Part shown: positions 8,657 through 15,712 of the stretch, one piece after another
Layout of the letters: each line of letters starts with the position of its first letter
How positions within the stretch are numbered: position 1 is the stretch's first letter
From: an uncultured Clostridia bacterium
GTDB taxonomy: Bacteria; Bacillota; Clostridia; TANB77; CAG-508
Direction: 5' to 3'
DNA: 21,329 nt
NCBI GenBank assembly: GCA_934153805.1
Contig: CAKPFO010000026.1
Coordinates: forward strand, 1-21,329
Notes under the pieces: generated by a model
Told to the model about the DNA's origin: nothing
The model's input: the letters and a program-made list of their open reading frames with translations, nothing else
The model's database searches: none
Position numbers and translations under genes: made by a program

Positions 8657-8700
8657 TATAATTGTAATTCAAATAAAAATAAAATTATAGGAGGCAAAAG

Positions 8701-8964
8701 ATGGAAGTTTTAAAAATCTCATCAAAATCAAACCCAAACTCAGTTGCAGGGGCAATAGCAGGATTAGTAAAGGAAGAAAACAAAGCAGAAATGCAAGCAA
8801 TTGGAGCCGGAGCTCTAAATCAAGCTGTAAAAGCAGTAGCGATAGCAAGAGGCTTTGTTGCACCAGCAGGAGTAGACTTAGTATGCATACCAGCATTTGC
8901 AGAAGTAGAAGTGGAAGGAGAAGACAGAACAGGTATTAGAATTATAGTAGAGTCTAGAAAGTAA
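8701..8964 (+). CDS. spoVS: Stage V sporulation protein S
   Basis: 87 residues, the family's standard length, and readily recognised across its whole span: MEVLKISSKSNPNSVAGAIA at the start and GEDRTGIRIIVESRK at the end. SpoVS is a small Alba-fold-like protein needed for normal spore coat and core development, with a nucleic-acid-binding fold. The start is fixed by the ribosome site AGGAGG (8689-8694), 6 bases before the ATG. A strong terminator follows at 9022-9061. Confidence 0.97.
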   Translation: MEVLKISSKSNPNSVAGAIAGLVKEENKAEMQAIGAGALNQAVKAVAIARGFVAPAGVDLVCIPAFAEVEVEGEDRTGIRIIVESRK

Positions 8965-8992
8965 ATTTTTCCAGAATGGTAAAATAACAAAA

Positions 8993-9011
8993 AGAATATT
9001 ATCAATATTCT
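8993..9011. other. Short perfect hairpin downstream of spoVS
   Basis: AGAATATT and AATATTCT pair around an ATC loop. No T run follows. It may stabilise the 3' end of the spoVS transcript just before the terminator. Confidence 0.35.
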
Positions 9012-9021
9012 ATATATCGGG

Positions 9022-9061
9022 GGCGTAATATTAGTAAATAATACTAAGTTGCGTCTTTTTA
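9022..9061 (+). terminator. Rho-independent terminator of spoVS
   Basis: A stem of about 13 pairs, including two G-T pairs and an asymmetric bulge, joins 9022-9036 to 9042-9055. It closes a short AATAA loop and is followed by a T run (9056-9060). Confidence 0.75.
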
Positions 9062-9074
9062 TTTTTGATTATAT

Positions 9075-9263
9075 TGTTGTTTATGAATTTATAATATATT
9101 TTTTGTCTCCTAGTTCGAGCTAAATTATTTAGAAATTCTAAAATAAATTTTATGGGATCCTTTCAATGAATGAACATTCCCCATAAAATTTATTTAAGAA
9201 TTACTACAATAATTTCCTCTCAAGGCGTCGACTGCAAAATATATTATAAATTCATAAACAACA
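9075..9263. repeat. Repeat element E2: 189-nt nested hairpin with perfect 28-bp arms
   Basis: Outer arms 9075-9102 and 9236-9263 are perfectly complementary over 28 bp. A second inverted repeat is nested inside, with about 22-nt arms (near 9135-9156 and 9180-9201, one mismatch). The stretch 9088-9137 is identical to 7655-7704 in E1. No ORF of note lies inside. The whole gene-free stretch 8965-9361 holds a hairpin, the spoVS terminator, this element and one promoter. A MITE-like transposon remnant or a structured RNA are both possible. Confidence 0.75.
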
Positions 9264-9296
9264 GAATAAAAATCCAAAATATAAAATAAAAAGATA

Positions 9297-9325
9297 TTGA
9301 AAAATAAGCAGTTATAGGGTATTAT
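9297..9325 (+). promoter_or_regulatory. Candidate sigma-A promoter for the peptide-binding protein
   Basis: TTGAAA (9297-9302), a 17-nt spacer and TATTAT (9320-9325), 36 bases before the GTG start. Confidence 0.55.
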
Positions 9326-9361
9326 AAATGCATAAAAATTTAAAGGAAGGATGAGCCAAAA

Positions 9362-10948
9362 GTGAAATCAAATTTTTTTAAATATATATTTATTGTATTT
9401 GCAGTAGGCATAATAATATATGCTATATATAGTATATATTTTAAAAAATCAAATGAAGAAGACTATGTACCAGAAAACACAGTAGAAGAAACTGTACAAA
9501 TAAAAGACTTACGATTAGGAATATCAAATTATGACACTATAAATCCACTATTAAGTAACAACAAAGAAGTATTAAATATAGACAGTTTAATATTTGAACC
9601 ACTAATAAAAATAACAAGTGATTATAATTTAGAAATGTGCTTGGCTACAGAATGCTCAAAAACATCAGGAACAACATATGTAATAAAAATAGATAACAAT
9701 AAAAGATGGCAAGATGGAAGTTCGCTTATAGCGAAAGATATACAATTTACTATAGAAAAATTAAAAGAAGTAAATTCTATATATTCATATAATGTAGAAA
9801 AAGTAGAAAGCGTTGAAATTATAGATAGTAGTACAATAAAAATAAATTTAAGTGAAGAAGTACCATTTTTTGAATATAATTTGACATTTCCAATAATGTC
9901 AAATAACTACTATTTGGGAGAAGACTTTTCTACAAGTACTAAAACACCAATAGGGACAGGCATGTATAAAATAGAGTCGATATCAGACGGAAATATAGCA
10001 CTTACTAAAAACGAAAAATGGTGGAATATAAAACAAGAAAATGCTAAAATAGAAAATATAAATATAAAAATATATTCACAAGTAGGAGAAGTGTATAATA
10101 GCTTTAAGCTAGGGAATATTGATATTTTTGCAACATCAAACTATGATTTGGAAAAATATATAGGAACAATAGGATATACAAAAAGTGAATATAAAGGTAG
10201 AAAATTTGATTATTTAGCATTTAACTGTGAGAATAATTTGCTGAAAAATGTAGAGGTTAGAAAAGCAATAGGATATGCTTTAAATAAAAATTCTATAATT
10301 TCAAGTGCATTTAACAACAACTATTATGTTTCAGATTTTCCTTTAGACTATGGAAATTATTTATATGAAACAGAAAATGTAAGTTCAGGATATAATCAAG
10401 AACAATCGAAAAAAGTTTTACAAGATAATGGTTGGGAGTATACAAATAATAGGTGGCAGAAAAAAGAAAATTATAAAAATCTTAGATTAAATTTAAAGCT
10501 AACTGTATGTTCAGAAGATTCTTCAAGAGTAGCTGTTGCACAAAATATAAAAGAACAATTAGAACAAATAGGAATTAGTGTAACTATAAATAAAGTAAGC
10601 AGTAATCAATACCAAACTATATTACAAAATAAAAATTACGAAATGATTTTAACAGGAGTATATAATTCATATAGTCCAAATTTAGAAGGATTTTTTGGAG
10701 ACAATAATTTACAAAATTACAATAATGACGAGATAAAAAGTATACTAACAGAGGTAAAAAATATAAATGACAAAAACTTGCTAAAAGAAAAGTATAAAAG
10801 AATAATTGAACTTTATAATGAACAACTACCATTTGTTAGTTTGTATAGAAACAAGGAAACGATAATAAGAAGTCAAAAACTTTCAGGAGAATTACAACCT
10901 AATAACTACACAACTTACTATAGATTTTATACATGGAGTAGAGTTTGA
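9362..10948 (+). CDS. Membrane-anchored peptide-type ABC substrate-binding protein (SBP family 5)
   Basis: 528 residues resembling OppA/DppA-type solute-binding proteins. A hydrophobic N-terminal segment (about 7-26) lacks the lipobox Cys of classic Gram-positive binding proteins, so it appears to be anchored by an uncleaved helix. WQDGSSLIAKDIQFTIEKL (about 118-136) is the family pattern seen as sDGtpltAeDV.f. The Tyr- and Asn-rich C-terminal lobe ends in TYYRFYTWSRV. The GTG start is chosen because GGAAGG (9345-9350) lies 11 bases upstream and the hydrophobic segment begins soon after. An ATG at 9351 gives only four codons and overlaps the start. No permease or ATPase gene is adjacent, so it is an orphan receptor that must share another transporter or act in sensing. 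Confidence 0.85.
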   Translation: MKSNFFKYIFIVFAVGIIIYAIYSIYFKKSNEEDYVPENTVEETVQIKDLRLGISNYDTINPLLSNNKEVLNIDSLIFEPLIKITSDYNLEMCLATECSKTSGTTYVIKIDNNKRWQDGSSLIAKDIQFTIEKLKEVNSIYSYNVEKVESVEIIDSSTIKINLSEEVPFFEYNLTFPIMSNNYYLGEDFSTSTKTPIGTGMYKIESISDGNIALTKNEKWWNIKQENAKIENINIKIYSQVGEVYNSFKLGNIDIFATSNYDLEKYIGTIGYTKSEYKGRKFDYLAFNCENNLLKNVEVRKAIGYALNKNSIISSAFNNNYYVSDFPLDYGNYLYETENVSSGYNQEQSKKVLQDNGWEYTNNRWQKKENYKNLRLNLKLTVCSEDSSRVAVAQNIKEQLEQIGISVTINKVSSNQYQTILQNKNYEMILTGVYNSYSPNLEGFFGDNNLQNYNNDEIKSILTEVKNINDKNLLKEKYKRIIELYNEQLPFVSLYRNKETIIRSQKLSGELQPNNYTTYYRFYTWSRV

Positions 10949-10951
10949 TTT

Positions 10952-11112
10952 GTTTTAATAATTTGATAATATATTGTTTTGCAATACCGCGTAAGCGACC
11001 AAACGAACGAAAGTGAGTGCGATTGGAGCGGCCAACGTACGAGTGCTTTTATAAAAGGAAGGCCGCGACACACAAGGTATAAAAAACAATATATTATCAA
11101 ATTAATTAAAAC
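10952..11112. repeat. Element E3: long AT-rich inverted repeat around a G+C-richer structured core
   Basis: Arms 10952-10980 and 11083-11112 are complementary except for one extra base. The core (about 10981-11082) is far richer in G+C than anything nearby. It contains CGC-GTAA-GCG (10988-10997), CCAA/TTGG enclosing an AC-GAAA-GT hairpin, and GCGGCC (11027-11032) pairing with GGCCGC (11061-11066) around a CTTTTATAAAAG palindrome. It begins 4 bases after the stop of the binding-protein gene. Likely a repetitive or MITE-like element, or a structured RNA; it may also stop transcription before recA. Confidence 0.7.
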
Positions 11113-11177
11113 AAGTATAGGACAAATTAGCTAAATAAAAAATATAGAAATAAAATTAAAAATAAAGCTAAAAAGTG

Positions 11178-11205
11178 TTGACAAAAATTAAAAATACGAT
11201 ATAAT
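11178..11205 (+). promoter_or_regulatory. Sigma-A promoter of recA
   Basis: TTGACA (11178-11183), a 16-nt spacer and TATAAT (11200-11205), with both hexamers perfect, 30 bases before the recA ATG. No clear LexA/SOS box (GAAC-N4-GTTC) is visible around it. Confidence 0.8.
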
Positions 11206-11235
11206 AAAACAAACAAAAGTTTAGGAGGAAATAAT

Positions 11236-12285
11236 ATGAGTAACGATAATTCAGAAAAAATGAGAGCATTAGAGGCAGCATTAGGACAAATAGAAAAACA
11301 ATTTGGAAAAGGTTCAGTAATGAAATTAGGAGAATTCCAAGCAATGAATGTAGAAGCTATCCCAACAGGAGCATTAAGCTTAGATATAGCTTTAGGTATA
11401 GGAGGAATTCCAAGAGGAAGAATAGTAGAGATATATGGACCAGAATCTTCTGGTAAAACAACACTTGCTTTACACATGATTGCAGAAGCACAAAAATTAG
11501 GTGGAGAAGCAGGATTCATAGATGCAGAGCATGCATTAGACCCAGTATATGCAAAACACTTAGGTGTAGATATAGACAATTTAATAGTATCTCAACCAGA
11601 TACAGGAGAACAAGCATTAGAGATTGCAGAAGCTTTAGTTAGAAGTGGAGCTTTAGATATAATTGTAATAGACTCTGTTGCAGCATTAGTACCAAAAGCA
11701 GAAATCGATGGAGATATGGGAGATTCACATATAGGTCTTCAAGCAAGACTTATGTCTCAAGCTTTAAGAAAATTGGCAGGTGCTATTAACAAGTCTAAAT
11801 GTGTAATAGTATTTATTAACCAATTAAGAGAAAAAGTAGGAGTTATGTTTGGTAACCCAGAAACAACAGCTGGTGGTAGAGCTTTAAAATATTATGCATC
11901 TGTAAGATTAGACATAAGAAAAGTAGAAAACATTAAACAAGATGGAGAGGTTGTAGGAAACAGAGCAAGAGTAAAAGTTGTAAAAAACAAAGTTGCTCCA
12001 CCATTTAGAGAGGCAGAATTTGATATAGTTTATGGAAAAGGAATATCAAAAGAAGGTAATATACTAGATATCGCAGTAAACTTAGATATAATAGAAAAGA
12101 GCGGCTCATGGTTTAGTTATAATGGAGATAGAATAGGACAAGGAAGAGAAAATGTAAAGAAATATTTACAAGATAATCCAGAAATAGCTAAAGAGGTAGA
12201 AGAAAAAATAAGAGCAAACTTTAACGAAGCATTTGAAAAGAGTTTAGGAGAAGAAACAGAAGAAGAGTCAGAAGATGAAGAATAG
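11236..12285 (+). CDS. recA: Recombinase RecA
   Basis: 349 residues, full length. It forms the ATP-dependent filament for homologous recombination and drives LexA cleavage in the SOS response. Evidence: Walker A GPESSGKTT (68-76), the Walker B region DIIVIDSVAALVPKAEIDGD from about 140, INQLREKVGVMFGNPETTAGG (loop 2 and neighbours), and an acidic C-terminal tail EETEEESEDEE. The ribosome site TAGGAGG lies 8-9 bases upstream of the ATG. The recX start is 9 bases after the stop, so the two are one operon. No intein or truncation is seen. Confidence 0.98.
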   Translation: MSNDNSEKMRALEAALGQIEKQFGKGSVMKLGEFQAMNVEAIPTGALSLDIALGIGGIPRGRIVEIYGPESSGKTTLALHMIAEAQKLGGEAGFIDAEHALDPVYAKHLGVDIDNLIVSQPDTGEQALEIAEALVRSGALDIIVIDSVAALVPKAEIDGDMGDSHIGLQARLMSQALRKLAGAINKSKCVIVFINQLREKVGVMFGNPETTAGGRALKYYASVRLDIRKVENIKQDGEVVGNRARVKVVKNKVAPPFREAEFDIVYGKGISKEGNILDIAVNLDIIEKSGSWFSYNGDRIGQGRENVKKYLQDNPEIAKEVEEKIRANFNEAFEKSLGEETEEESEDEE

Positions 12286-12294
12286 GAGTAGTAA

Positions 12295-12747
12295 ATGTAT
12301 TCTATAGAAGAGTTTGATAGAGAAAAAACGAAAGTATTAAAATACGTAATATATAAAAAGAGAACAGAAAGAGAAATAAAACTTAAGTTTAAAAGTACTA
12401 TAGAGGAGAACTTATTAGAAGATATTATTGAGGAGTTAAAAGAAAATGGATATATAAGTGATAAAGCGTATGTACAAAGAGCGGTAAACGAATATATGGC
12501 ATTAAAAAACTTATCAATAAAAGAACTAAAATATAAGCTATCTGCTAAAGGAATAAGCTCTTCAGATATAGAAGATTATATTTCTAACAATTATGAAGAA
12601 CTAGAAGAATACGAAAAGAAATCAGCAGAAAATATAGCTCTAAAAAAATCTGTAAACATGGATGAGGATGAAATAAGAACATATCTTATGAAAAAAGGCT
12701 ATAGAGAAGAAAACATAAGAGAAGCAATGGAAAATTTGGAAGAATAG
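12295..12747 (+). CDS. recX: RecA regulator RecX
   Basis: 150 residues, in the normal range for RecX, made almost entirely of charged helices that fit its three-helix tandem repeats. The first repeat has RTEREIKLKF and NGYISDKAYVQRAVNEY; a later one has YLMKKGYREENIREAM at the C-terminus. RecX binds RecA filaments and limits their activity. Its position directly behind recA is the standard arrangement. The ribosome site AGGAG overlaps the recA stop codon, which suggests translational coupling. Confidence 0.93.
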   Translation: MYSIEEFDREKTKVLKYVIYKKRTEREIKLKFKSTIEENLLEDIIEELKENGYISDKAYVQRAVNEYMALKNLSIKELKYKLSAKGISSSDIEDYISNNYEELEEYEKKSAENIALKKSVNMDEDEIRTYLMKKGYREENIREAMENLEE

Positions 12748-12770
12748 ATAATAAGCAAGGTTATAAGAAT

Positions 12771-12849
12771 AAATATATAAGGTTGAAAAATAATTATAAT
12801 TTTGAAATAAACAAAATTTGATTATTTTTCAACTGGCTTTATATTTTTT
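12771..12849 (+). terminator. Long imperfect hairpin after recX, possible terminator
   Basis: 12771-12803 pairs imperfectly with 12813-12846; the core GTTGAAAAATAAT / ATTATTTTTCAAC is perfect over 13 bp, and a T run follows. It separates recA-recX from scpA. The stem is longer than needed for termination, so it may be a decayed repeat element. Confidence 0.5.
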
Positions 12850-12917
12850 AGAAAGCTAATAGCTGTACTGTAATAGATATAGCAAAAATTAGATTTTATA
12901 GAGAGGAAGAAGAAAAG

Positions 12918-13676
12918 GTGCAAAACATATTAACATTAGAAACAAATAAATATGCAATAAAAATAGAAAACTTTGAGGGACCATTAGATTTATTGTGTCA
13001 TTTAATAGATAAAAACAAAATGAATATTAATGACATAAAATTAAGCGAAATAACAGACCAATATATAGACTATATTAATCAAATGGAAAAAATGAACCTA
13101 GAAGTAACAAGTGAATTTATAATAATGGCTTCAACTCTTTTATATCTAAAATCAAAAACATTGCTTCCAACAGAGGTAGAAGACGAAAAAGAATTGACAG
13201 AGGAAGAGTTATTACAAAGAATAATTGAATATAAAAAATATAAAGAAATTTCAAAAAGATTTAGAGAGAATTACAATGTGTTTTCAAAGAGATGCTATAG
13301 AGTAATGCAAGAAATAGAACTACCAAAACAAAAATTAGAAAAAGAGTATAACGTAGATATAATACCGGAGTTATATGCTAATATAATAGATAGAAGCAGT
13401 AAACGTTTAAACCAAAATGCTAAAAACATAGAAAAAATAGCTATTACAGATACATATACAGTAGGAAGTAAAGTAAAAGAAATGTTTAGAGAATTACTTA
13501 GAAAACCTAAGTTTATATTTAATAAATTGTATAAAGTATCAGAAGCAAATAAACAAGAGGTTGTAACAGCATTTACTGGGTTATTAGAATTATCTAGAAG
13601 AAGCAAAGTAACAACAACGCAAGAAGAATTATTTGGAGACATAGTTGTAGAAAAGGCAAAGAAAAAAGTAAGCTAG
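12918..13676 (+). CDS. scpA: Segregation and condensation protein A (kleisin ScpA)
   Basis: 252 residues, the normal family length. ScpA is the kleisin that bridges SMC heads in the SMC-ScpAB complex that compacts and segregates the chromosome. The N-terminal signature FEGPLDLLCHLIDKNKMNI begins near residue 19. The helical middle includes ASTLLYLKSKTLLP, and a C-terminal winged-helix-like region ends at about 250. The GTG start is preceded by a purine-rich run (GAGAGGAAGAAGAAAAG). scpB, commonly the next gene, is not found; the following 169 bases hold no convincing gene. Confidence 0.94.
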   Translation: MQNILTLETNKYAIKIENFEGPLDLLCHLIDKNKMNINDIKLSEITDQYIDYINQMEKMNLEVTSEFIIMASTLLYLKSKTLLPTEVEDEKELTEEELLQRIIEYKKYKEISKRFRENYNVFSKRCYRVMQEIELPKQKLEKEYNVDIIPELYANIIDRSSKRLNQNAKNIEKIAITDTYTVGSKVKEMFRELLRKPKFIFNKLYKVSEANKQEVVTAFTGLLELSRRSKVTTTQEELFGDIVVEKAKKKVS

Positions 13677-13890
13677 TATTTGAAAAAAATAAGCATGTAA
13701 AAATGCAAAAAATTAAAAGTAAAAAAAGAAATATAAAAACAAAAAAGCAGGTAAAGTACTAAAGAAAAGCAAATATATTAATTAGCAAAAATGTAAAAAA
13801 AGAAGAGAGTAAATTTTAATAATTGTAGTTTAAAAAAAGAAAAAAATGGAAAAACTAATACTAAATAACCGTACTAAGGGAGGGGTTATT
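13677..13890 (+). other. Gene-poor spacer between scpA and the DUF2953 gene
   Basis: About 210 very A-rich bases. An ATG at 13703 opens a 19-codon Lys-rich frame (MQKIKSKKRNIKTKKQVKY) without a ribosome site, so I do not call it a gene. There is no hairpin terminator and no remnant of scpB that I can recognise. Confidence 0.5.
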
Positions 13891-14460
13891 ATGGTATTAG
13901 TTTTTATTATGTTAGGAATATTAATATGTGTTGCAGTTTTATTTTTAATATTATTACTATCTACAATAAAAGTAAAAATAGAAAATTTGCAAGTTGGAAA
14001 ACAAATGGAAGAAAAAAAGTATAGAGTAATAATAGAACTTTACTTTATAAATAGATTAAAAATATTAAAAATAAAATTTAACAGTTCGAGATTAAGAAAA
14101 CTATATAGTAATAAAAAATTACAAGAAATAGATTTGAAAAAAATAGAGAAAGCACTACCTTTAAATAAAATAACTTTAAAGATATTAAGTAAAATAAAAA
14201 TAGAAAAATTGAATTTACAAGTAGCTTTATCTACAGGAGATGCAGTGCTAACATCATATGCTGTAGGAACAATAGCAGGCACAGTAGGAACAATTCTGCC
14301 ACATTTTGTAATTGATAATAACCCAAAAAAATATTTTTATAAAATTCAACCAGTATATCTAGACGAAAATATTTTTAACATGTATCTAGATAGTATAATT
14401 AGCATAAAAGTAGTACATATTATTTATATAATATATAAATTTGGAATAAAAAAGGTCTAA
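13891..14460 (+). CDS. DUF2953 membrane protein (YtfI-like)
   Basis: 189 residues with one strong N-terminal membrane segment (about 3-25) and a basic domain behind it. Near residues 124-145, LSTGDAVLTSYAVGTIAGTV matches the conserved LGTGDAA.TA...G.l pattern of DUF2953. The gene is followed by ytfJ, as in Bacillus ytfI-ytfJ, which supports the call. The function of the family is not established; its pairing with ytfJ suggests a role in sporulation. An ATG at 13846 would add 15 residues. I prefer 13891 because AAGGGAGGGG (13876-13885) sits just before it and the hydrophobic segment then starts at once. Confidence 0.82.
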   Translation: MVLVFIMLGILICVAVLFLILLLSTIKVKIENLQVGKQMEEKKYRVIIELYFINRLKILKIKFNSSRLRKLYSNKKLQEIDLKKIEKALPLNKITLKILSKIKIEKLNLQVALSTGDAVLTSYAVGTIAGTVGTILPHFVIDNNPKKYFYKIQPVYLDENIFNMYLDSIISIKVVHIIYIIYKFGIKKV

Positions 14461-14516
14461 AGCTAACAAAATATTAGACTTAAGATTGTTCTACATGAGA
14501 AAGGAATGTGATAAAA

Positions 14517-15110
14517 ATGAGCGAACATCCAATAGAAGGACTTATGCTTACAGCAATGAATTCAATTAGAGATATGGTAGATGTAAATACCATAATAGGA
14601 GAGCCAATAGAAACATCTAATAATATAATTATTATACCAATTTCAAAAGTTGGATTTGGTTTTGCGGCTGGTGGAAGTGAATTTAAAGGAGAAACAATAA
14701 ACGAATATAATAAAAAGGATAAAGATGAACAAATACAATATAGATTACCATTTGGAGGTGGAAGTGGAGCAGGAGTGAGTATATCTCCAGTAGCTTTTTT
14801 GATAGTGCAATCAAATAATGTAAAACTACTACCAGTAAATCATTGCTCTACAGTAGATAGATTAATGGACTATGTACCAGATTTAATAGAAAAAACTAAT
14901 AATTTATTGAATAGACAAATTACAAATAAAAGAGAAGACAAGAAAAACGAAGAAAAAAGAAAAGAAAGAGAAAGAAGAGATGAAAGACAAGAGCAACAAG
15001 AAGATGATGAAATATCTATACCAAATATAAATAAGATACATCCTAAAAAAGTAAGACCTCCAAAGTATGAATTTGAATATGATGAAACACAACCAGACGG
15101 GATGATGTAA
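14517..15110 (+). CDS. ytfJ: YtfJ/GerW family sporulation protein
   Basis: 197 residues. The core is typical: HPIEGLMLTAMNSIRDMVDV at the start, then IPISKVGFGFAAGGSEF and LPFGGGSGAGVSISPVAFLI. In Bacillus, YtfJ (GerW) is needed for germination through particular receptors. The C-terminal part (about 140-197) is a highly charged K/R/E/Q region followed by a Pro/Tyr tail ending DETQPDGMM; this looks longer than in typical members and is probably unstructured. A GTG at 14508 is in frame but too close to the ribosome site (AAGGA, 14501-14505), so ATG 14517 is preferred. Confidence 0.92.
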   Translation: MSEHPIEGLMLTAMNSIRDMVDVNTIIGEPIETSNNIIIIPISKVGFGFAAGGSEFKGETINEYNKKDKDEQIQYRLPFGGGSGAGVSISPVAFLIVQSNNVKLLPVNHCSTVDRLMDYVPDLIEKTNNLLNRQITNKREDKKNEEKRKERERRDERQEQQEDDEISIPNINKIHPKKVRPPKYEFEYDETQPDGMM

Positions 15111-15189
15111 TTATAGAAATTGGATTCTGTAGTGGTTTGGATTATATACAAAATTTTAGATAAGAATTTAATAAAGTAAAATAAAAATC

Positions 15190-15223
15190 AAACAGAGTGG
15201 TGTAAATTTACACCACTCTGTTT
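15190..15223. terminator. Bidirectional terminator between ytfJ and the minus-strand small gene
   Basis: A perfect 34-nt palindrome with ACAGAGTGGTGTAA in its arm and AAATTT at its centre, placed between convergent genes. The flanking A/T runs are short, so efficiency is uncertain. Confidence 0.75.
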
Positions 15224-15227
15224 AGCT

Positions 15228-15530
15228 TTACGAATTCGATACAAAGGCACCTCTGTATTTAGGGTTAACGACTTTACGATTTTGAGATGACTTTAGGTCA
15301 CTTAAAGCTTTAGCTGATTTTTCTGTTTCAACCTGAGGTTCAATTTCTGTATTAGTAGCTTTTTCAATAGTTTCTTTAGAACTCTTAATCTTAGCTGAAA
15401 CTCCAGGAGTAGGATAATATCCTCTCGTGCCACGGTAATGAACTGAATCAATACCTAGTTCTCTGTCTTTCAACGCCTGCCACCGTCTTGCCAAAGATGT
15501 TGTTGTTGAACATGAATATGAACATATCAT
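15228..15530 (-). CDS. Unrecognised 100-residue protein
   Basis: I do not recognise this protein. It has an N-terminal Cys/Ser/Thr stretch (MICSYSCSTTTS), an Arg/Trp helix (LARRWQALKDRELG), and a Tyr/Gly patch (HYRGTRGYYPTPG, about 31-43). A long Lys/Glu/Ser-rich, probably disordered tail ends PKYRGAFVSNS. There is no membrane segment; the two early Cys residues are not in a lipobox. It is a real gene by context: an excellent ribosome site (AAGGAGG, 15537-15543 on this strand) lies 6 bases before the ATG, with a near-consensus promoter upstream and a terminator downstream. Codons favour T-ending and CGN triplets more than the + strand neighbours do. Confidence 0.8.
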   Translation of the reverse strand: MICSYSCSTTTSLARRWQALKDRELGIDSVHYRGTRGYYPTPGVSAKIKSSKETIEKATNTEIEPQVETEKSAKALSDLKSSQNRKVVNPKYRGAFVSNS

Positions 15531-15570
15531 AATGTTTCCTCCTTATAAAATACAACATAATTCTATATAC

Positions 15571-15599
15571 ATTATAGCACATTTGTTTCAATTTGTAAA
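15571..15599 (-). promoter_or_regulatory. Sigma-A promoter for the 100-residue protein
   Basis: On the minus strand: TTTACA (15599-15594), a 17-nt spacer and a perfect TATAAT (15576-15571), about 40 bases before the ATG. Confidence 0.75.
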
Positions 15600-15648
15600 A
15601 CTTTATGTTGACAAAAATAGAAAATTCTGGAATAAGTAAAAAAATACT

Positions 15649-15676
15649 TTTCAACATTTCGAATTTATGTTATAGT
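15649..15676 (+). promoter_or_regulatory. Tentative promoter for the M6 metalloprotease gene
   Basis: TTTCAA (15649-15654), a 16-nt spacer and TATAGT (15671-15676), 36 bases before the chosen start. A perfect TTGACA at 15608-15613 has no good -10 at the right distance. Confidence 0.35.
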
Positions 15677-15712
15677 AATTTTAGAAAACAAGAGAGGAAG
15701 GGTATATATAAT

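Noticed and set aside
9075..9263. Element E2 considered as a riboswitch
   Set aside because: It is followed by a separate promoter for the next gene, carries no known aptamer motif that I recognise, and shares its core with E1, which lies upstream of an unrelated gene.
9351..9365. Four-codon ATG frame overlapping the start of the peptide-binding gene
   Set aside because: The ribosome site directly abuts the ATG, which is too close for initiation, and four codons carry no evidence of a leader peptide.
11007..11020. CGAACGAAAGTGAG as a possible LexA/SOS box for recA
   Set aside because: Only one half-site matches, it lies within element E3, and it is about 160 bases upstream of the recA promoter.
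10981..11082. G+C-richer segment considered as a tRNA or group II intron domain
   Set aside because: No acceptor stem with CCA-like end, anticodon arm or T-loop could be folded. CGTACG recalls intron domain V but the rest of that motif is absent, and no intron ORF is nearby.
13703..13762. 19-codon Lys-rich mini-ORF after scpA
   Set aside because: No ribosome site; it reads like A-rich spacer by chance.
13846..13890. Longer start for the DUF2953 protein
   Set aside because: Those 15 codons run through the strong AAGGGAGGGG ribosome site that serves ATG 13891.
15605..15712. 36-residue N-terminal extension of the M6 protease
   Set aside because: It starts at a TTG without a ribosome site and would bury the clear signal peptide that begins at 15713.
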